Shown here: in pieces, positions 15,295 to 23,099 of the stretch
Numbering within the stretch: the stretch's first letter is position 1
How the letters are laid out: each line of letters starts with the position of its first letter
Source: Armatimonadota bacterium
GTDB taxonomy: Bacteria; Armatimonadota; Zipacnadia; Zipacnadales; VGFC01
Assembly (NCBI GenBank): GCA_016869045.1
Contig: VGFC01000001.1
Location: 1 to 34,517, forward strand
Direction: 5' to 3'
DNA length: 34,517 bases
Notes under the pieces: generated by a model
The model's database searches: none
Seen by the model: the letters and a program-made list of their open reading frames with translations, nothing else
Told to the model about the DNA's origin: nothing
Position numbers and translations under genes: made by a program

Positions 15295-15399
15295 TCTCAG
15301 GTCTCTTGTCTCAGGTCTCATGTTGACGGCCACGGCGGGAAGCAGGAGACCCGAGACGCGAGACAGGAGACCCGAGACGCGAGACATGAGACCCGAGAC
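15295..15399. repeat. GAGAC-rich repeat with 21-bp direct copies and inverted partners
   Basis: Two identical 21-bp units (15345-15365 and 15366-15386, each beginning GGAGACCCGAGACGCGAGAC) and a shortened third copy (15387-15399) lie just after the gap stop codon. The other side (15295-15322, with CTCAGGTCTC twice) is roughly their reverse complement. The whole 105-bp segment between gap and pgk can fold back on itself. The composition is unlike the palindrome families elsewhere in the window. Confidence 0.8.
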
Positions 15400-16431
15400 T
15401 TACAGACCTTTCTGGGCCAGGAACATGACGAGGTCGGCGGTGCGGTTGCTGTAGCCCCACTCGTTGTCGTACCAGCCGAGGACCTTCGCCATGTTGCCCA
15501 GCACGCGGGTCTCCAGCGAGTCGATCGTGCAGGAGGCCGGGCACTCGACGATGTCGGCCAGGACGATCGGCTCGTCGGTGTAGTCCAGGTACGGGGCCAT
15601 CGGGCCTTCGCTCGCGGCCTTCGCGAACGCGGCGTTGATCTCGTCCTTGGTCGCGGGCTGGCTCAGCGTGACGTTCAGGTCGGTGACGGAGCCCGTGGGC
15701 GTCGGCACGCGCAGTGCGCCGCCGTCGAGCTTGCCCGAGAGCGCCGGGATCACCTCGCCGATCGCCGCCGCCGCGCCGGTCTTGGTCGGGATGATGTTCA
15801 TCGCCGCCGCGCGCATCCGGCGCTTGTCCTCGTGGGGGAAGTCCAGGATTCGCTGATCGTTCGTGTAGCTGTGGATCGTGGTCATGAAGCCCTGCGCGAT
15901 GCCCCAGTTGTCGTTGAGCACCTTCGCCATGGGCGCCAGGCAGTTGGTGGTGCACGAGGCGTTCGAGATGAGCACGTGCTGCGCGGGATCGTACATGCCC
16001 TCGTTCACGCCGAGCACGACGGTCACCAGCTTCTTGGCGACCTCCGCGTCCTTGCACTTGCACGGCGCGGAGATGATGACGCGCTTCGCGCCCGCTTCGA
16101 CGTGCCCCATGGCCTTGTCGTTGGTGAAGTGGCCCGTGGACTCGATGACGACCTCCACGCCCAGTTCGGCCCACGGCAACTCCGCTGGGTTGCGGACCTC
16201 GAAGCTCTTCACCGTCTTCCCGTTGATGACGAGGTCATCGCCCTTCACTTCGACCGTGCCCGGGAAGCGGCCGTAGATCGAGTCGTACTTCAGCAGGTGT
16301 GCGAGGCTGTCGTTGTCGGTGAGGTCGTTGATGGCCACGAGTTCGACGTCCTCACCATAGCGAGCCGAGAGCGCCTTCGTGACCTGTCGTCCGATGCGTC
16401 CGAAACCGTTGATCCCCAAACGTACTGCCAA
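15400..16431 (-). CDS. gap: glyceraldehyde-3-phosphate dehydrogenase
   Basis: The enzyme oxidises glyceraldehyde-3-phosphate to 1,3-bisphosphoglycerate. The product is 343 aa: an N-terminal Rossmann motif (INGFGRIGRQV), Asp in AINDLTDN suggesting NAD preference, the active-site Cys near residue 160 in SNASCTTNCLAP, the catalytic His in TTIHSYTNDQRILD, and the C-terminal WYDNEWGYSNR. The start is a TTG with GAGGAGGGA about nine bases upstream; no ATG or GTG in this frame fits the conserved N-terminus. It sits between yvcK (100-bp gap) and pgk (125-bp gap filled by the GAGAC repeat). Confidence 0.97.
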   Translation of the reverse strand: MAVRLGINGFGRIGRQVTKALSARYGEDVELVAINDLTDNDSLAHLLKYDSIYGRFPGTVEVKGDDLVINGKTVKSFEVRNPAELPWAELGVEVVIESTGHFTNDKAMGHVEAGAKRVIISAPCKCKDAEVAKKLVTVVLGVNEGMYDPAQHVLISNASCTTNCLAPMAKVLNDNWGIAQGFMTTIHSYTNDQRILDFPHEDKRRMRAAAMNIIPTKTGAAAAIGEVIPALSGKLDGGALRVPTPTGSVTDLNVTLSQPATKDEINAAFAKAASEGPMAPYLDYTDEPIVLADIVECPASCTIDSLETRVLGNMAKVLGWYDNEWGYSNRTADLVMFLAQKGL

Positions 16432-16531
16432 TGTAATCCCTCCTCAGGTAACGCGGCCGGTCGGTGCCGGCACACAGTTTCGGCGCTCGTCGCAGGCGTT
16501 GCGCGAGCGCCGGCTCACGATCTATCGCCGA

Positions 16532-17860
16532 CTAGACCACGGTCTCGGCGACCGGCTCCAGGCGCAGGACCGCCCGCGCCAGCCGATCCGGATCATGCCA
16601 GGCGTAGATGTCGTCCGAGATGAAGTCGCCGCACAGCGGGATGAGACCCAGGCGGCCGACCTCCTCCGCATCGGCGCGCACTATTCGCGCGCCCACCGCC
16701 TCGTACCTGCTCAACACATCCGAACTGGGAACCGCGTCGTTGATCAGGACGTAGTCGAAGATCTTGCCCCCCGCGTGGTCCATCACCGCCCGAACCTGGT
16801 CGGAGGCCTGCACGAGCAGGTCCGTCTCGCGTGGCTGGGTCATCACGTTGCACACGAACACTCGAACTGCGTTGCAGGTGCGCAGGGCTTCGGCTACTCC
16901 CGGCACGAGGACGTTGGGCACGATGCTCGTGTAGGTGCTTCCCGGTCCGATCACGACGATGTCCGCGTTGCGGATCGCCTCGACCGCTTCGGGGAGGGCC
17001 TCCGGCGCCTCCGGGTCGAGGAAGACCTGCTGGATGTCCCGACCCTGAGCGCTGACCTGGGTCTCGCCGCGCACAACGGAGCCATCCTGCAGCCGTGCGC
17101 ACAGCGCGACATGGTCCAGCGTGGCCGGCAGGACGCGCCCGCGAATGGCGAGGACCTTGCTGGTCTCCTTCACCGCCCGCTCGAAGTCCCCCGTAATCGA
17201 CGCCAGCGCCGCGATGAAGAGGTTCCCGAGCGAATGGCCATTGACCGAGGGGACATCCTCAAAGCGATACTGCAGCAGGCGGGCCATGACCGTCTCGTCG
17301 TCGGCCAGGGCAACCAGGCAGCGGCGCACGTCCCCCGGCGGCAGCGTGTCCATCTCGCGGCGCAAGCGCCCCGAGCTACCGCCCTCGTCCGAGACGGCGG
17401 CGATGGCCGTGATGTCGTTGATGTAGTGCTTCAGCCCGCGCAGGAGGTTCGACAAGCCCGTGCCGCCGCCGATGGCCACCACGGACGGGCCGTGCGCCCG
17501 CTCCCGGTCGGCCAGCAGCACATCGACCAGCGCCCGGTTCTCGCGAACGCGCAGGGGCTCCGCGATCGAGTGCACGATCTGCGCCAGCGACAGCACCACC
17601 GCACATAGCCCGCCCGCGATGAGCGCGACCCCGATCAGTACCGAGACTTGCGTCGCCAGATCGGGCCCCACCACCTGGCTCACCACATCGAGGACCTCGA
17701 CCATCGCCCCCAGCCCGACGGCGAAGGCGGCACCGAAAGCGACCGCCACCAGACCCAGCAGCAATAGCAGCACCCACCGCTTCACGCGCAGGCCCGGGTA
17801 GAACCAGCGCAGGAAGCGCGGCAGGCGTTGCCACTTGCTGCGACCCCTCTTGGTCGGCAC
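16532..17860 (-). CDS. yvcK: YvcK/CofD-like gluconeogenesis factor with N-terminal membrane anchor
   Basis: The product is 442 aa from GTG 17860 with AGGGTGA upstream. Two hydrophobic segments (about 27-52 and 70-95) anchor a C-terminal YvcK domain (about 120-435): VVAIGGGTGLSNLLRGLKHY, AAVSDEGGSSGRLRREMDTL followed by PPGDVRRCLVALA, NGHSLGNLFIAAL, VVIGPGSTYTSIVPNVLVPG and VMTQPRETD are all family landmarks. YvcK proteins bind UDP-sugars in Bacillus and Mycobacterium and affect gluconeogenic growth and cell-wall precursor supply. Bacillus YvcK lacks the membrane part; forms with an N-terminal anchor occur in other lineages. Its place at the head of the gap-pgk-tpiA block supports a role in central carbon control. 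The leader carries a terminator (17878-17901). Confidence 0.9.
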   Translation of the reverse strand: MPTKRGRSKWQRLPRFLRWFYPGLRVKRWVLLLLLGLVAVAFGAAFAVGLGAMVEVLDVVSQVVGPDLATQVSVLIGVALIAGGLCAVVLSLAQIVHSIAEPLRVRENRALVDVLLADRERAHGPSVVAIGGGTGLSNLLRGLKHYINDITAIAAVSDEGGSSGRLRREMDTLPPGDVRRCLVALADDETVMARLLQYRFEDVPSVNGHSLGNLFIAALASITGDFERAVKETSKVLAIRGRVLPATLDHVALCARLQDGSVVRGETQVSAQGRDIQQVFLDPEAPEALPEAVEAIRNADIVVIGPGSTYTSIVPNVLVPGVAEALRTCNAVRVFVCNVMTQPRETDLLVQASDQVRAVMDHAGGKIFDYVLINDAVPSSDVLSRYEAVGARIVRADAEEVGRLGLIPLCGDFISDDIYAWHDPDRLARAVLRLEPVAETVV

Positions 17861-17877
17861 GAGGTCACCCTACCCGC

Positions 17878-17901
17878 AAAAACGCGGCCCCGGGGGCCGC
17901 G
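17878..17901 (-). terminator. intrinsic terminator in the yvcK leader (possible attenuator)
   Basis: Read on the minus strand, a GC-only hairpin (CGCGGCCC paired with GGGCCGCG, 3-nt loop) is followed directly by TTTTTGCGGG. It lies 17 bases before the yvcK GTG and about 105 bases after the predicted -10 box. A terminator between a promoter and its gene suggests conditional read-through. On the plus strand no T-run follows the hairpin. Confidence 0.6.
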
Positions 17902-18005
17902 CGTTGGCACGTCATCAGGGATGGTCCTGGATGCAGCCCGCCCGGCAGCGCGCGCCGACTCGGCACTCGACCCCCCGGTCGAAGCGGACAACTCACCCGA
18001 GCGAC

Positions 18006-18034
18006 AGTATACCACGGCGGAAGGAGGGGGTCAA
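18006..18034 (-). promoter_or_regulatory. sigma70-type promoter for yvcK-gap-pgk-tpiA
   Basis: On the minus strand TTGACC is followed after exactly 17 bp by TATACT. The expected transcript start is near 17999, giving a leader of about 140 nt before yvcK. The sequence just after the -10 box (GTCGCTCG) resembles that of the secD promoter. Confidence 0.7.
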
Positions 18035-18140
18035 TCCGTGCGAGTGGCCCGGAAGAGGGGTGCTGGAGTGACGCAGCGAACCAGCGGACCGTCGCCATGT
18101 AACTGCGCCCAGCCGGGCGACGGAAGGTGAGTCGAGGCCG

Positions 18141-18482
18141 GTGAAGATCGGGCTGTATGCTCTCGCAACATGCGTCGGGTTGGTCGGGCTGGTGTTCCTG
18201 GTGGGGAACCAGGGGCTCGTCCAGCGGATGGTGGTCGGCGCGGTGCTGGTCGGGGCGGCGATCGCGATCATGGGGCTGACGCGGCTGAAGGCGCCGGCGC
18301 CGAGCGTCCACATCGTCCAGAACATCGACCTGCCGGGGGAATCGGACCTCGAGCAACTCAAGTGCCGCAACTGCGCCGCGCCGCTGGACGAGAAGAGCGT
18401 CGAGCTGAGGGATGGCGCGATCTTCGTCAAGTGCCCGCACTGCGGCACCTCCTACCAGATCGAGGAGGCGCCGAAGTGGTGA
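18141..18482 (+). CDS. small two-TM protein with C-terminal zinc ribbon, first gene of the radical SAM cassette
   Basis: The product is 113 aa from a GTG at 18141. Two hydrophobic helices (about 4-22 and 28-48) are followed by a linker (50-70) and a compact zinc ribbon (about 73-105) with paired CRNC and CPHC knuckles (CRNCAAPLDEKS, FVKCPHCGTSYQI). The family is not named in my knowledge; the layout suggests a membrane-anchored adaptor with a cytoplasmic metal-binding head. Its TGA overlaps the GTG of the radical SAM gene, so the two are made together. It might tether the modifying enzymes near the DUF2207 membrane protein encoded downstream; that is inference. Confidence 0.75.
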   Translation: MKIGLYALATCVGLVGLVFLVGNQGLVQRMVVGAVLVGAAIAIMGLTRLKAPAPSVHIVQNIDLPGESDLEQLKCRNCAAPLDEKSVELRDGAIFVKCPHCGTSYQIEEAPKW

Positions 18483-19882
18483 AGCAGGCCTGGCGTCGAG
18501 TGGCCGGCGCCCTGGTCCGCGATCTGCGGGCCTTCCGGCTGGCCCTGGGTGCTCCGCGGCCGGGGCTTCGGGCGTATCGGATCGAGACGGACGGCGGTCA
18601 GCTCCGTCTGCACCTCCGTGTGCATGGGGATGGCTCGGGCGCGCTGTTCGTCGATGTCTCGCAGGTCATCCATCTGACGCCCTCGGCGGCTCAGATCGCG
18701 CGCCTGCTGCTGGACGGCCTGGCCGCGCGGGCGGTCGTGAGGCTGCTGGCCGCACGCCATCCGGAAACGCCCTCCGAGCAGATCGTGGCCGACGTGCGGA
18801 CGGTCGAGGGCGTGATCGACGCCCTGAAGCAGCCGGGCGGCGCCTGCCCGACGTGCGACCCGGGCTTCGAGCGCTCGCCGATCTTCTCGCACCGCGCTCA
18901 CGCCCCGTACAAGGCGGACCTCGCGCTCACCTACGCCTGCAACAACCGCTGCGCGCACTGCTACAACGAGCCTCTGCGGCGCGGCACGCGCCCTCTGGGC
19001 CTGCGCGACTGGCGCCGGGTCATCCGGACGCTGGCGCGGGTCGGCGTGCCTCACCTCATCTTCACCGGCGGCGAGCCGACCCTCCACGAGGGGCTACCCG
19101 ACCTCATCCGCTGCGCCGAGCGGCTCGGGCAGGTCACCGGCGTGAACACCAACGGTCGCCGCCTGGCGGACGGCGGATTCGCGGGGCGGCTGAAGGCGGC
19201 CGGTCTGGACCATGTCCAGATCACCCTGCCCTCTCACCACCCGGAGTTGCATAACGCGATCGTCTGCGGGGACGCCTACGAGGAGACCGTTCGCGGCATC
19301 CGCAACAGCCTCGACGCCGGGTTGCACACGCTGACGAACACGACCCTGACGCGACGGAACGCCGGGGAGGTGGTCGAGGTCGTCGAGTTCCTGTATGCCC
19401 TCGGCGTGCGGACCTTCGCGATGAACGGGATGATCTGCTCAGGTGGGGGGCGCCTCAACCCGGACACGCTCGACGAGACGGAGCTAGTTCCGCTCCTGGG
19501 GGAAGTGCAGGAGCGCGCCGAGGCGCTGGGGATGCGCTTCCTGTGGTACACGCCGACCGAGTACTGCCGTCTGTCGCCGGTAGACCTGGGCCTGGGCGCC
19601 AAGGCCTGCAACGCGGCGGAGTACTCGATCTGCGTCGAGCCCAACGGCGACGTGCTGCCCTGCCAGTCGTACTACGAGCCGGCCGGGAACCTGCTGCGCC
19701 ACGACTGGGCGGCGATCTGGGACAGCGCCCTGTTCCGGCGCATCCGTCTGCGACGCGAGAACCCGCGAGTGGCCGGCCTGGATGAACGCTGCTACGACTG
19801 CCCGGACCTGCAGCTCTGCGGCGGAGGATGTGTGCTTCAGCGGGAGACGCAACGCAAGGAGGCTCTCGTGCATGTCCGCTAG
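18479..19882 (+). CDS. PqqD-like/radical SAM/SPASM maturase
   Basis: The product is 467 aa from GTG 18479, which overlaps the preceding stop; the frame opens further upstream but only antisense to the zinc-ribbon frame. Residues about 30-118 form a PqqD-like peptide-recognition domain (FVDVSQVIHLTPSAAQIARL). The radical SAM core (about 148-360) holds the [4Fe-4S] motif CNNRCAHC (Cys154, 158, 161), the SAM-contacting TGGEPTL and GVNTNGRRL. The SPASM domain (about 370-455) has Cys377, Cys385, Cys395 and a terminal CX2CX5CX3C (Cys438, 441, 447, 451), enough for two auxiliary clusters. Enzymes with this architecture usually modify ribosomally made peptides, for example forming thioether links. 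The next gene encodes a degenerate paralogue; the candidate substrate is the Cys-rich tail of the DUF2207 protein. Confidence 0.92.
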   Translation: MKQAWRRVAGALVRDLRAFRLALGAPRPGLRAYRIETDGGQLRLHLRVHGDGSGALFVDVSQVIHLTPSAAQIARLLLDGLAARAVVRLLAARHPETPSEQIVADVRTVEGVIDALKQPGGACPTCDPGFERSPIFSHRAHAPYKADLALTYACNNRCAHCYNEPLRRGTRPLGLRDWRRVIRTLARVGVPHLIFTGGEPTLHEGLPDLIRCAERLGQVTGVNTNGRRLADGGFAGRLKAAGLDHVQITLPSHHPELHNAIVCGDAYEETVRGIRNSLDAGLHTLTNTTLTRRNAGEVVEVVEFLYALGVRTFAMNGMICSGGGRLNPDTLDETELVPLLGEVQERAEALGMRFLWYTPTEYCRLSPVDLGLGAKACNAAEYSICVEPNGDVLPCQSYYEPAGNLLRHDWAAIWDSALFRRIRLRRENPRVAGLDERCYDCPDLQLCGGGCVLQRETQRKEALVHVR

Positions 19883-21143
19883 GGGACCCGATTTCGCCGC
19901 GCCCGGCCTGTACCACTACACGCAGCTGCCGGGCGGCTTCCCGGTGCGCTTCCACCTGCGGATCGACCCCGACGGCGCGGGCTTGCTGCTGGCCAACGCG
20001 TCGGAGGCCGCGCACCTCTCGCCGGTTGGCGTGACGATGGTCCGAGGTGCGCTGGAGGGCTTCGACGACACCGAGATCATCCAGCGGGTGCGCGCCGACT
20101 TCTCCGGCGGCAGTATCGCGCAGGTGACGAAGGACCTGGAGGGCGTGCGCAAGCTGCTGGCGGACCTGTTGACGCCCGGAGACAACTACCCGATCACGAA
20201 CTTCGGCGGCGACACGCCCACCGCGAGGCGCCGCCTCCTCGCGCCCTTCCAGGCCTACGTGACGCAGGCCGAGCCAGCCGGCGTCGAGCCGATCCTGCGG
20301 AACCTCTGGGAGGCCGGGGTGCCGCAGGTCACCCTCATCGCGCAGCCCAGCCTGCCGCCCGAGGGCCTGGCGCGAATCGTCGAGTGCGCGGAGGACCTGG
20401 GCATGATCGCCGGCATCCGGGCCCTGGCGAGCTGGCTGCCGGAAGGCGTCCTGCGGGAGGCGGGCATGGCCGGGCTCGATTTCCTCCAACTCGTTCTCGT
20501 CTCCGCCGGCGCCGCCGACCACGACCTGCTGACCCAGCCGGGCGACCTGGCGGCTTTCACGCAGGCCGTGGACGTGTGCCACGACATGGAGCTGTGCCCC
20601 GTGGCGCAGATTCCCCTCACGGACCGCAACGCGGATGACCTGCCGGAGATCGCGGAGTTTGCAGGGGGGAAGGCCATCCGCACCCTCAGCTTCTTCGCAC
20701 TCGCGTGCCTCGACGGCGAGGAGGAACAGGACGCGGCCGGCGCCTTGCCGGCGCGTGCCCTGCCGCAGGTCGCGACGATGGTCGCGGAGTGCGCGGAGGA
20801 GTGCGGGGCACGCTTCCTGTGGGACCCGCCGGTGAGGTTCAATCTACGGAAGGCCCTGGCCGACCACATCAGTGCCGGCCCGCGCGCGGGGGCCGAGGCG
20901 TCGATCCGCGTGGAACCCGAGGGGACGGTGTACGCCCCGCGCGGACCCCGCGAGCCCTGCGGCAATCTCCTGCGGCAGTCCTGGGACGCGATCTGGAAGC
21001 ACCCGGCGTTCGCCCGCTACCGCGACCTCGTGGAGGCGCCGTCCCGCTGCCCCACGTGCCCCGGCCTCGCGCTGTGCGCCGCGGCGTGCCCCAAGGACCC
21101 GACGGGCTGGTCCGATGACACCGTGACGGGGGGACCGGAATGA
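19872..21143 (+). CDS. pseudo-radical SAM/SPASM partner protein
   Basis: The product is 423 aa from ATG 19872, overlapping the radical SAM gene by 11 bp. It aligns by eye along its whole length with the preceding protein: a PqqD-like N-terminus (HLSPVGVTMVRGALEGFDD), then a barrel-like middle. Where the enzyme has the cluster loop CNNRCAHC this protein has AYVTQAEPAG, with no cysteines; TGGEPTL is replaced by IAQPSLP and VNTNGR by IRALAS. The SPASM part keeps the terminal CX2CX5CX3C (Cys393, 396, 402, 406) but has lost the first cysteines (SIRVEPEG where the enzyme has SICVEPNG). It therefore cannot bind the SAM-cleaving cluster and is probably a non-catalytic subunit. Pseudo-rSAM/SPASM partners are known from a few peptide-modification systems (for example GeoRSP). 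Confidence 0.85.
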   Translation: MSARGPDFAAPGLYHYTQLPGGFPVRFHLRIDPDGAGLLLANASEAAHLSPVGVTMVRGALEGFDDTEIIQRVRADFSGGSIAQVTKDLEGVRKLLADLLTPGDNYPITNFGGDTPTARRRLLAPFQAYVTQAEPAGVEPILRNLWEAGVPQVTLIAQPSLPPEGLARIVECAEDLGMIAGIRALASWLPEGVLREAGMAGLDFLQLVLVSAGAADHDLLTQPGDLAAFTQAVDVCHDMELCPVAQIPLTDRNADDLPEIAEFAGGKAIRTLSFFALACLDGEEEQDAAGALPARALPQVATMVAECAEECGARFLWDPPVRFNLRKALADHISAGPRAGAEASIRVEPEGTVYAPRGPREPCGNLLRQSWDAIWKHPAFARYRDLVEAPSRCPTCPGLALCAAACPKDPTGWSDDTVTGGPE

Positions 21144-23092
21144 GAGGGCGTGTGAGAAGCACGGCATCGGGCGTGATGAATCACGCCCCTACACCTGGGC
21201 ACGATGAATCGTGCCCCTACATGACGGCGATCTGCCGTCGTTGGGGGCGTAGGGGCGCGATTCATCGCGCCCAATCGTGTAGCGGGCGCCATTCATGGCG
21301 CCCCCCCGCGCTGCTCATCGTCGCGGTCATCTGCTTCGCCGCCACCACCGGTGCGCAGGACTACCGGTTCAGCGTGCCCGAGATGCTGCTGGATGTGTAC
21401 GTGAACCCGGATGCGTCCGTCACGCTCGACTACACGATCACCTTCCAGTGCAGCCTCGGCGCCCACCCGATCGACATCGTGGACATGGGGCTTCCCGACC
21501 GGGACTATGACATCGGGAACATGACTGCCTCGATCAACGACGTCCCCCTCTCCGGCATCCGCAAGTCCACCGCGATCGACTGCGGCGTCGAGGTGCCGCT
21601 CGGCGCGAGCCAGATCCAGCCCGGGCAGAGCGGGGTCTTTCGCTTCAAGGCCACCATGCCCAACCGCGTCTACCAGGACACGACGCGCAGGGATCTCGCC
21701 TCGCTGTGGATCACGCCCACCTGGTGGGGCCCGCAGTATGTTCAGGGCACGGGGAAGATCGCCGTGGTCGTCTACCTTCCCGGGGCGATCAAGCCCGACG
21801 AGGTCCTGCACCAGGGCCGCAACTTCACGCTCAAGGGAACGAAGGGGTCGCAGACCATCGTTGCCTGGCTCCTGGAAAACGAGCGCGCGGACAGCCCGCG
21901 CAAGTTCGCGCTGTCCTTCCCGAAGCGCACGATGGCGCGCGTCGTTCGGCAGACCGTCTGGGGCCTGGCCCTCAAATGGTGGCGCGAGAACCCTGGGGCG
22001 CGCCTCATCTGGGCGGTCGTGCTGTTCATCCTGTACGGAATCGCCTTCTTCCGCGCCAGCAAGGGGACGGGCGTCAGCGCCTTCATCTTCCTGGTGATCG
22101 GCCTGAGCGTCTGCTTCGTCCTGTGGCCCGTGTTCGAGCTGTTCGCGCTTCCGCTCCTCATCCCCATCTGGATCCTCGCCGAAAAGGGCCTCCGCAGGCG
22201 CAGCGGACGCTACCTGCCGGCCATCGTCTCCGTCGAGGCCGGTGGCATCAAGCGCGGCCTGTCCGCCCCCGAGGCGGCGATCCTCCTGGAACTGCCGCTG
22301 GGCCGCGTGCTGACGCTGATCATCTTCGGCCTGCTGAAGAAGAGCATCGTCAAGCAACTCGAAGCCGACCCCCTTGAGGTGCAGGTGGCTCCCGAGTACG
22401 CGGGTCTGGCGCGGAAGGACCGCCAGGCGAAGGCGCGGGCTCTCGGGACGGTCATCCACGCCTACGAGCAGCCGTTCCTCGAGGAGATCGAAGCTCACCC
22501 GGGCCATCCGCTCAACCGAATCGACTTCGGCAAGCCGATGAAGGCTGCCGTCGAGACCACAGCCAAGCGCCTGAAGGGCTTCGACGTCGAACGCACGCGC
22601 AGCTACTACCGCTACATCGTGAGCCGCGCGTGGGCCGAGGCCAAGGCCATCGGGGACGTCGAGAAGCGAACCGAGTACACCGACGACAACCTGCTGTGGC
22701 TGCTGGCGGCGGACCGCGGCTACGATGACTTCGGCTACTGGCACTCCCACGGGTATGACTACCATCCGCCTTGGGGCCGCCCGACGCCCGGCGGCATCCC
22801 GACGCCCAGCTCCGCGGGAGGCCGGACGAGCTTGGCCGACGTCTCGCGCTCGTTCGCGGGTTGGGCCGAGGGCGTGACGGGCGGCCTCGCCGGCAAGATG
22901 GACCCGGTCTCCGTCGGTCTGAAGACCGGCGGGCTGGTCAACCTGTCCGGCGTGGACAAGGTCACCGTGGATGTGCTCGAATCCCTCGCCTCCAGCAGCG
23001 GCTCGGGTGGCGGCGGAGGCGGGGGCGGCGGCTGTGCGTGCGCCTGCGCCGGGTGTGCGTGCGCCTGCGCGTGCGCGGGAGGCGGGAGGTAG
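21140..23092 (+). CDS. DUF2207-type membrane protein with poly-Gly and CACACAGC Cys-rich tail
   Basis: The product is 650 aa from ATG 21140, which overlaps the preceding stop (ATGA); an internal ATG near 21221 is an alternative start. The signal-like hydrophobic segment (ALLIVAVICFAATTGA, about 57-72) is preceded by about 46 residues encoded by palindromic repeats. An extracytoplasmic DUF2207-like domain (about 75-270) is followed by three hydrophobic helices (about 286-350) with basic loops (FFRASKG, KGLRRRSGR) that put the C-terminus in the cytoplasm, then a winged-helix-like segment (LSAPEAAILLELPLGRVLTL). The end is SSSGSG, nine glycines, and CACACAGCACACACAGGGR, with seven cysteines at 632, 634, 636, 639, 641, 643 and 645. 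Gly-rich ends are common in DUF2207 proteins; the alternating Cys/Ala tail beside radical SAM genes marks it as a probable modification substrate. Confidence 0.8.
   Translation: MRGRVRSTASGVMNHAPTPGHDESCPYMTAICRRWGRRGAIHRAQSCSGRHSWRPPALLIVAVICFAATTGAQDYRFSVPEMLLDVYVNPDASVTLDYTITFQCSLGAHPIDIVDMGLPDRDYDIGNMTASINDVPLSGIRKSTAIDCGVEVPLGASQIQPGQSGVFRFKATMPNRVYQDTTRRDLASLWITPTWWGPQYVQGTGKIAVVVYLPGAIKPDEVLHQGRNFTLKGTKGSQTIVAWLLENERADSPRKFALSFPKRTMARVVRQTVWGLALKWWRENPGARLIWAVVLFILYGIAFFRASKGTGVSAFIFLVIGLSVCFVLWPVFELFALPLLIPIWILAEKGLRRRSGRYLPAIVSVEAGGIKRGLSAPEAAILLELPLGRVLTLIIFGLLKKSIVKQLEADPLEVQVAPEYAGLARKDRQAKARALGTVIHAYEQPFLEEIEAHPGHPLNRIDFGKPMKAAVETTAKRLKGFDVERTRSYYRYIVSRAWAEAKAIGDVEKRTEYTDDNLLWLLAADRGYDDFGYWHSHGYDYHPPWGRPTPGGIPTPSSAGGRTSLADVSRSFAGWAEGVTGGLAGKMDPVSVGLKTGGLVNLSGVDKVTVDVLESLASSSGSGGGGGGGGGCACACAGCACACACAGGGR
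21169..21303. repeat. cluster of four palindromic elements inside the 5' end of the DUF2207 gene
   Basis: Four 20-bp palindromes: GGGCGTGATGAATCACGCCC (21169-21188), GGGCACGATGAATCGTGCCC (21197-21216), GGGCGCGATTCATCGCGCCC (21253-21272) and GGGCGCCATTCATGGCGCCC (21284-21303). The first two carry CTAC on the right and the last two carry GTAG on the left, so the block is arranged head to head. The third and fourth form the composite unit also found at 26338 and 33181. The reading frame from 21140 stays open through all of it. Confidence 0.85.
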
Positions 23093-23099
23093 AGCAGGT

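Noticed and set aside
17865-18440. 191-residue minus-strand frame upstream of yvcK
   Set aside because: It runs antisense to the zinc-ribbon gene and crosses the promoter and terminator; only its last 16 codons were kept as a possible leader peptide.
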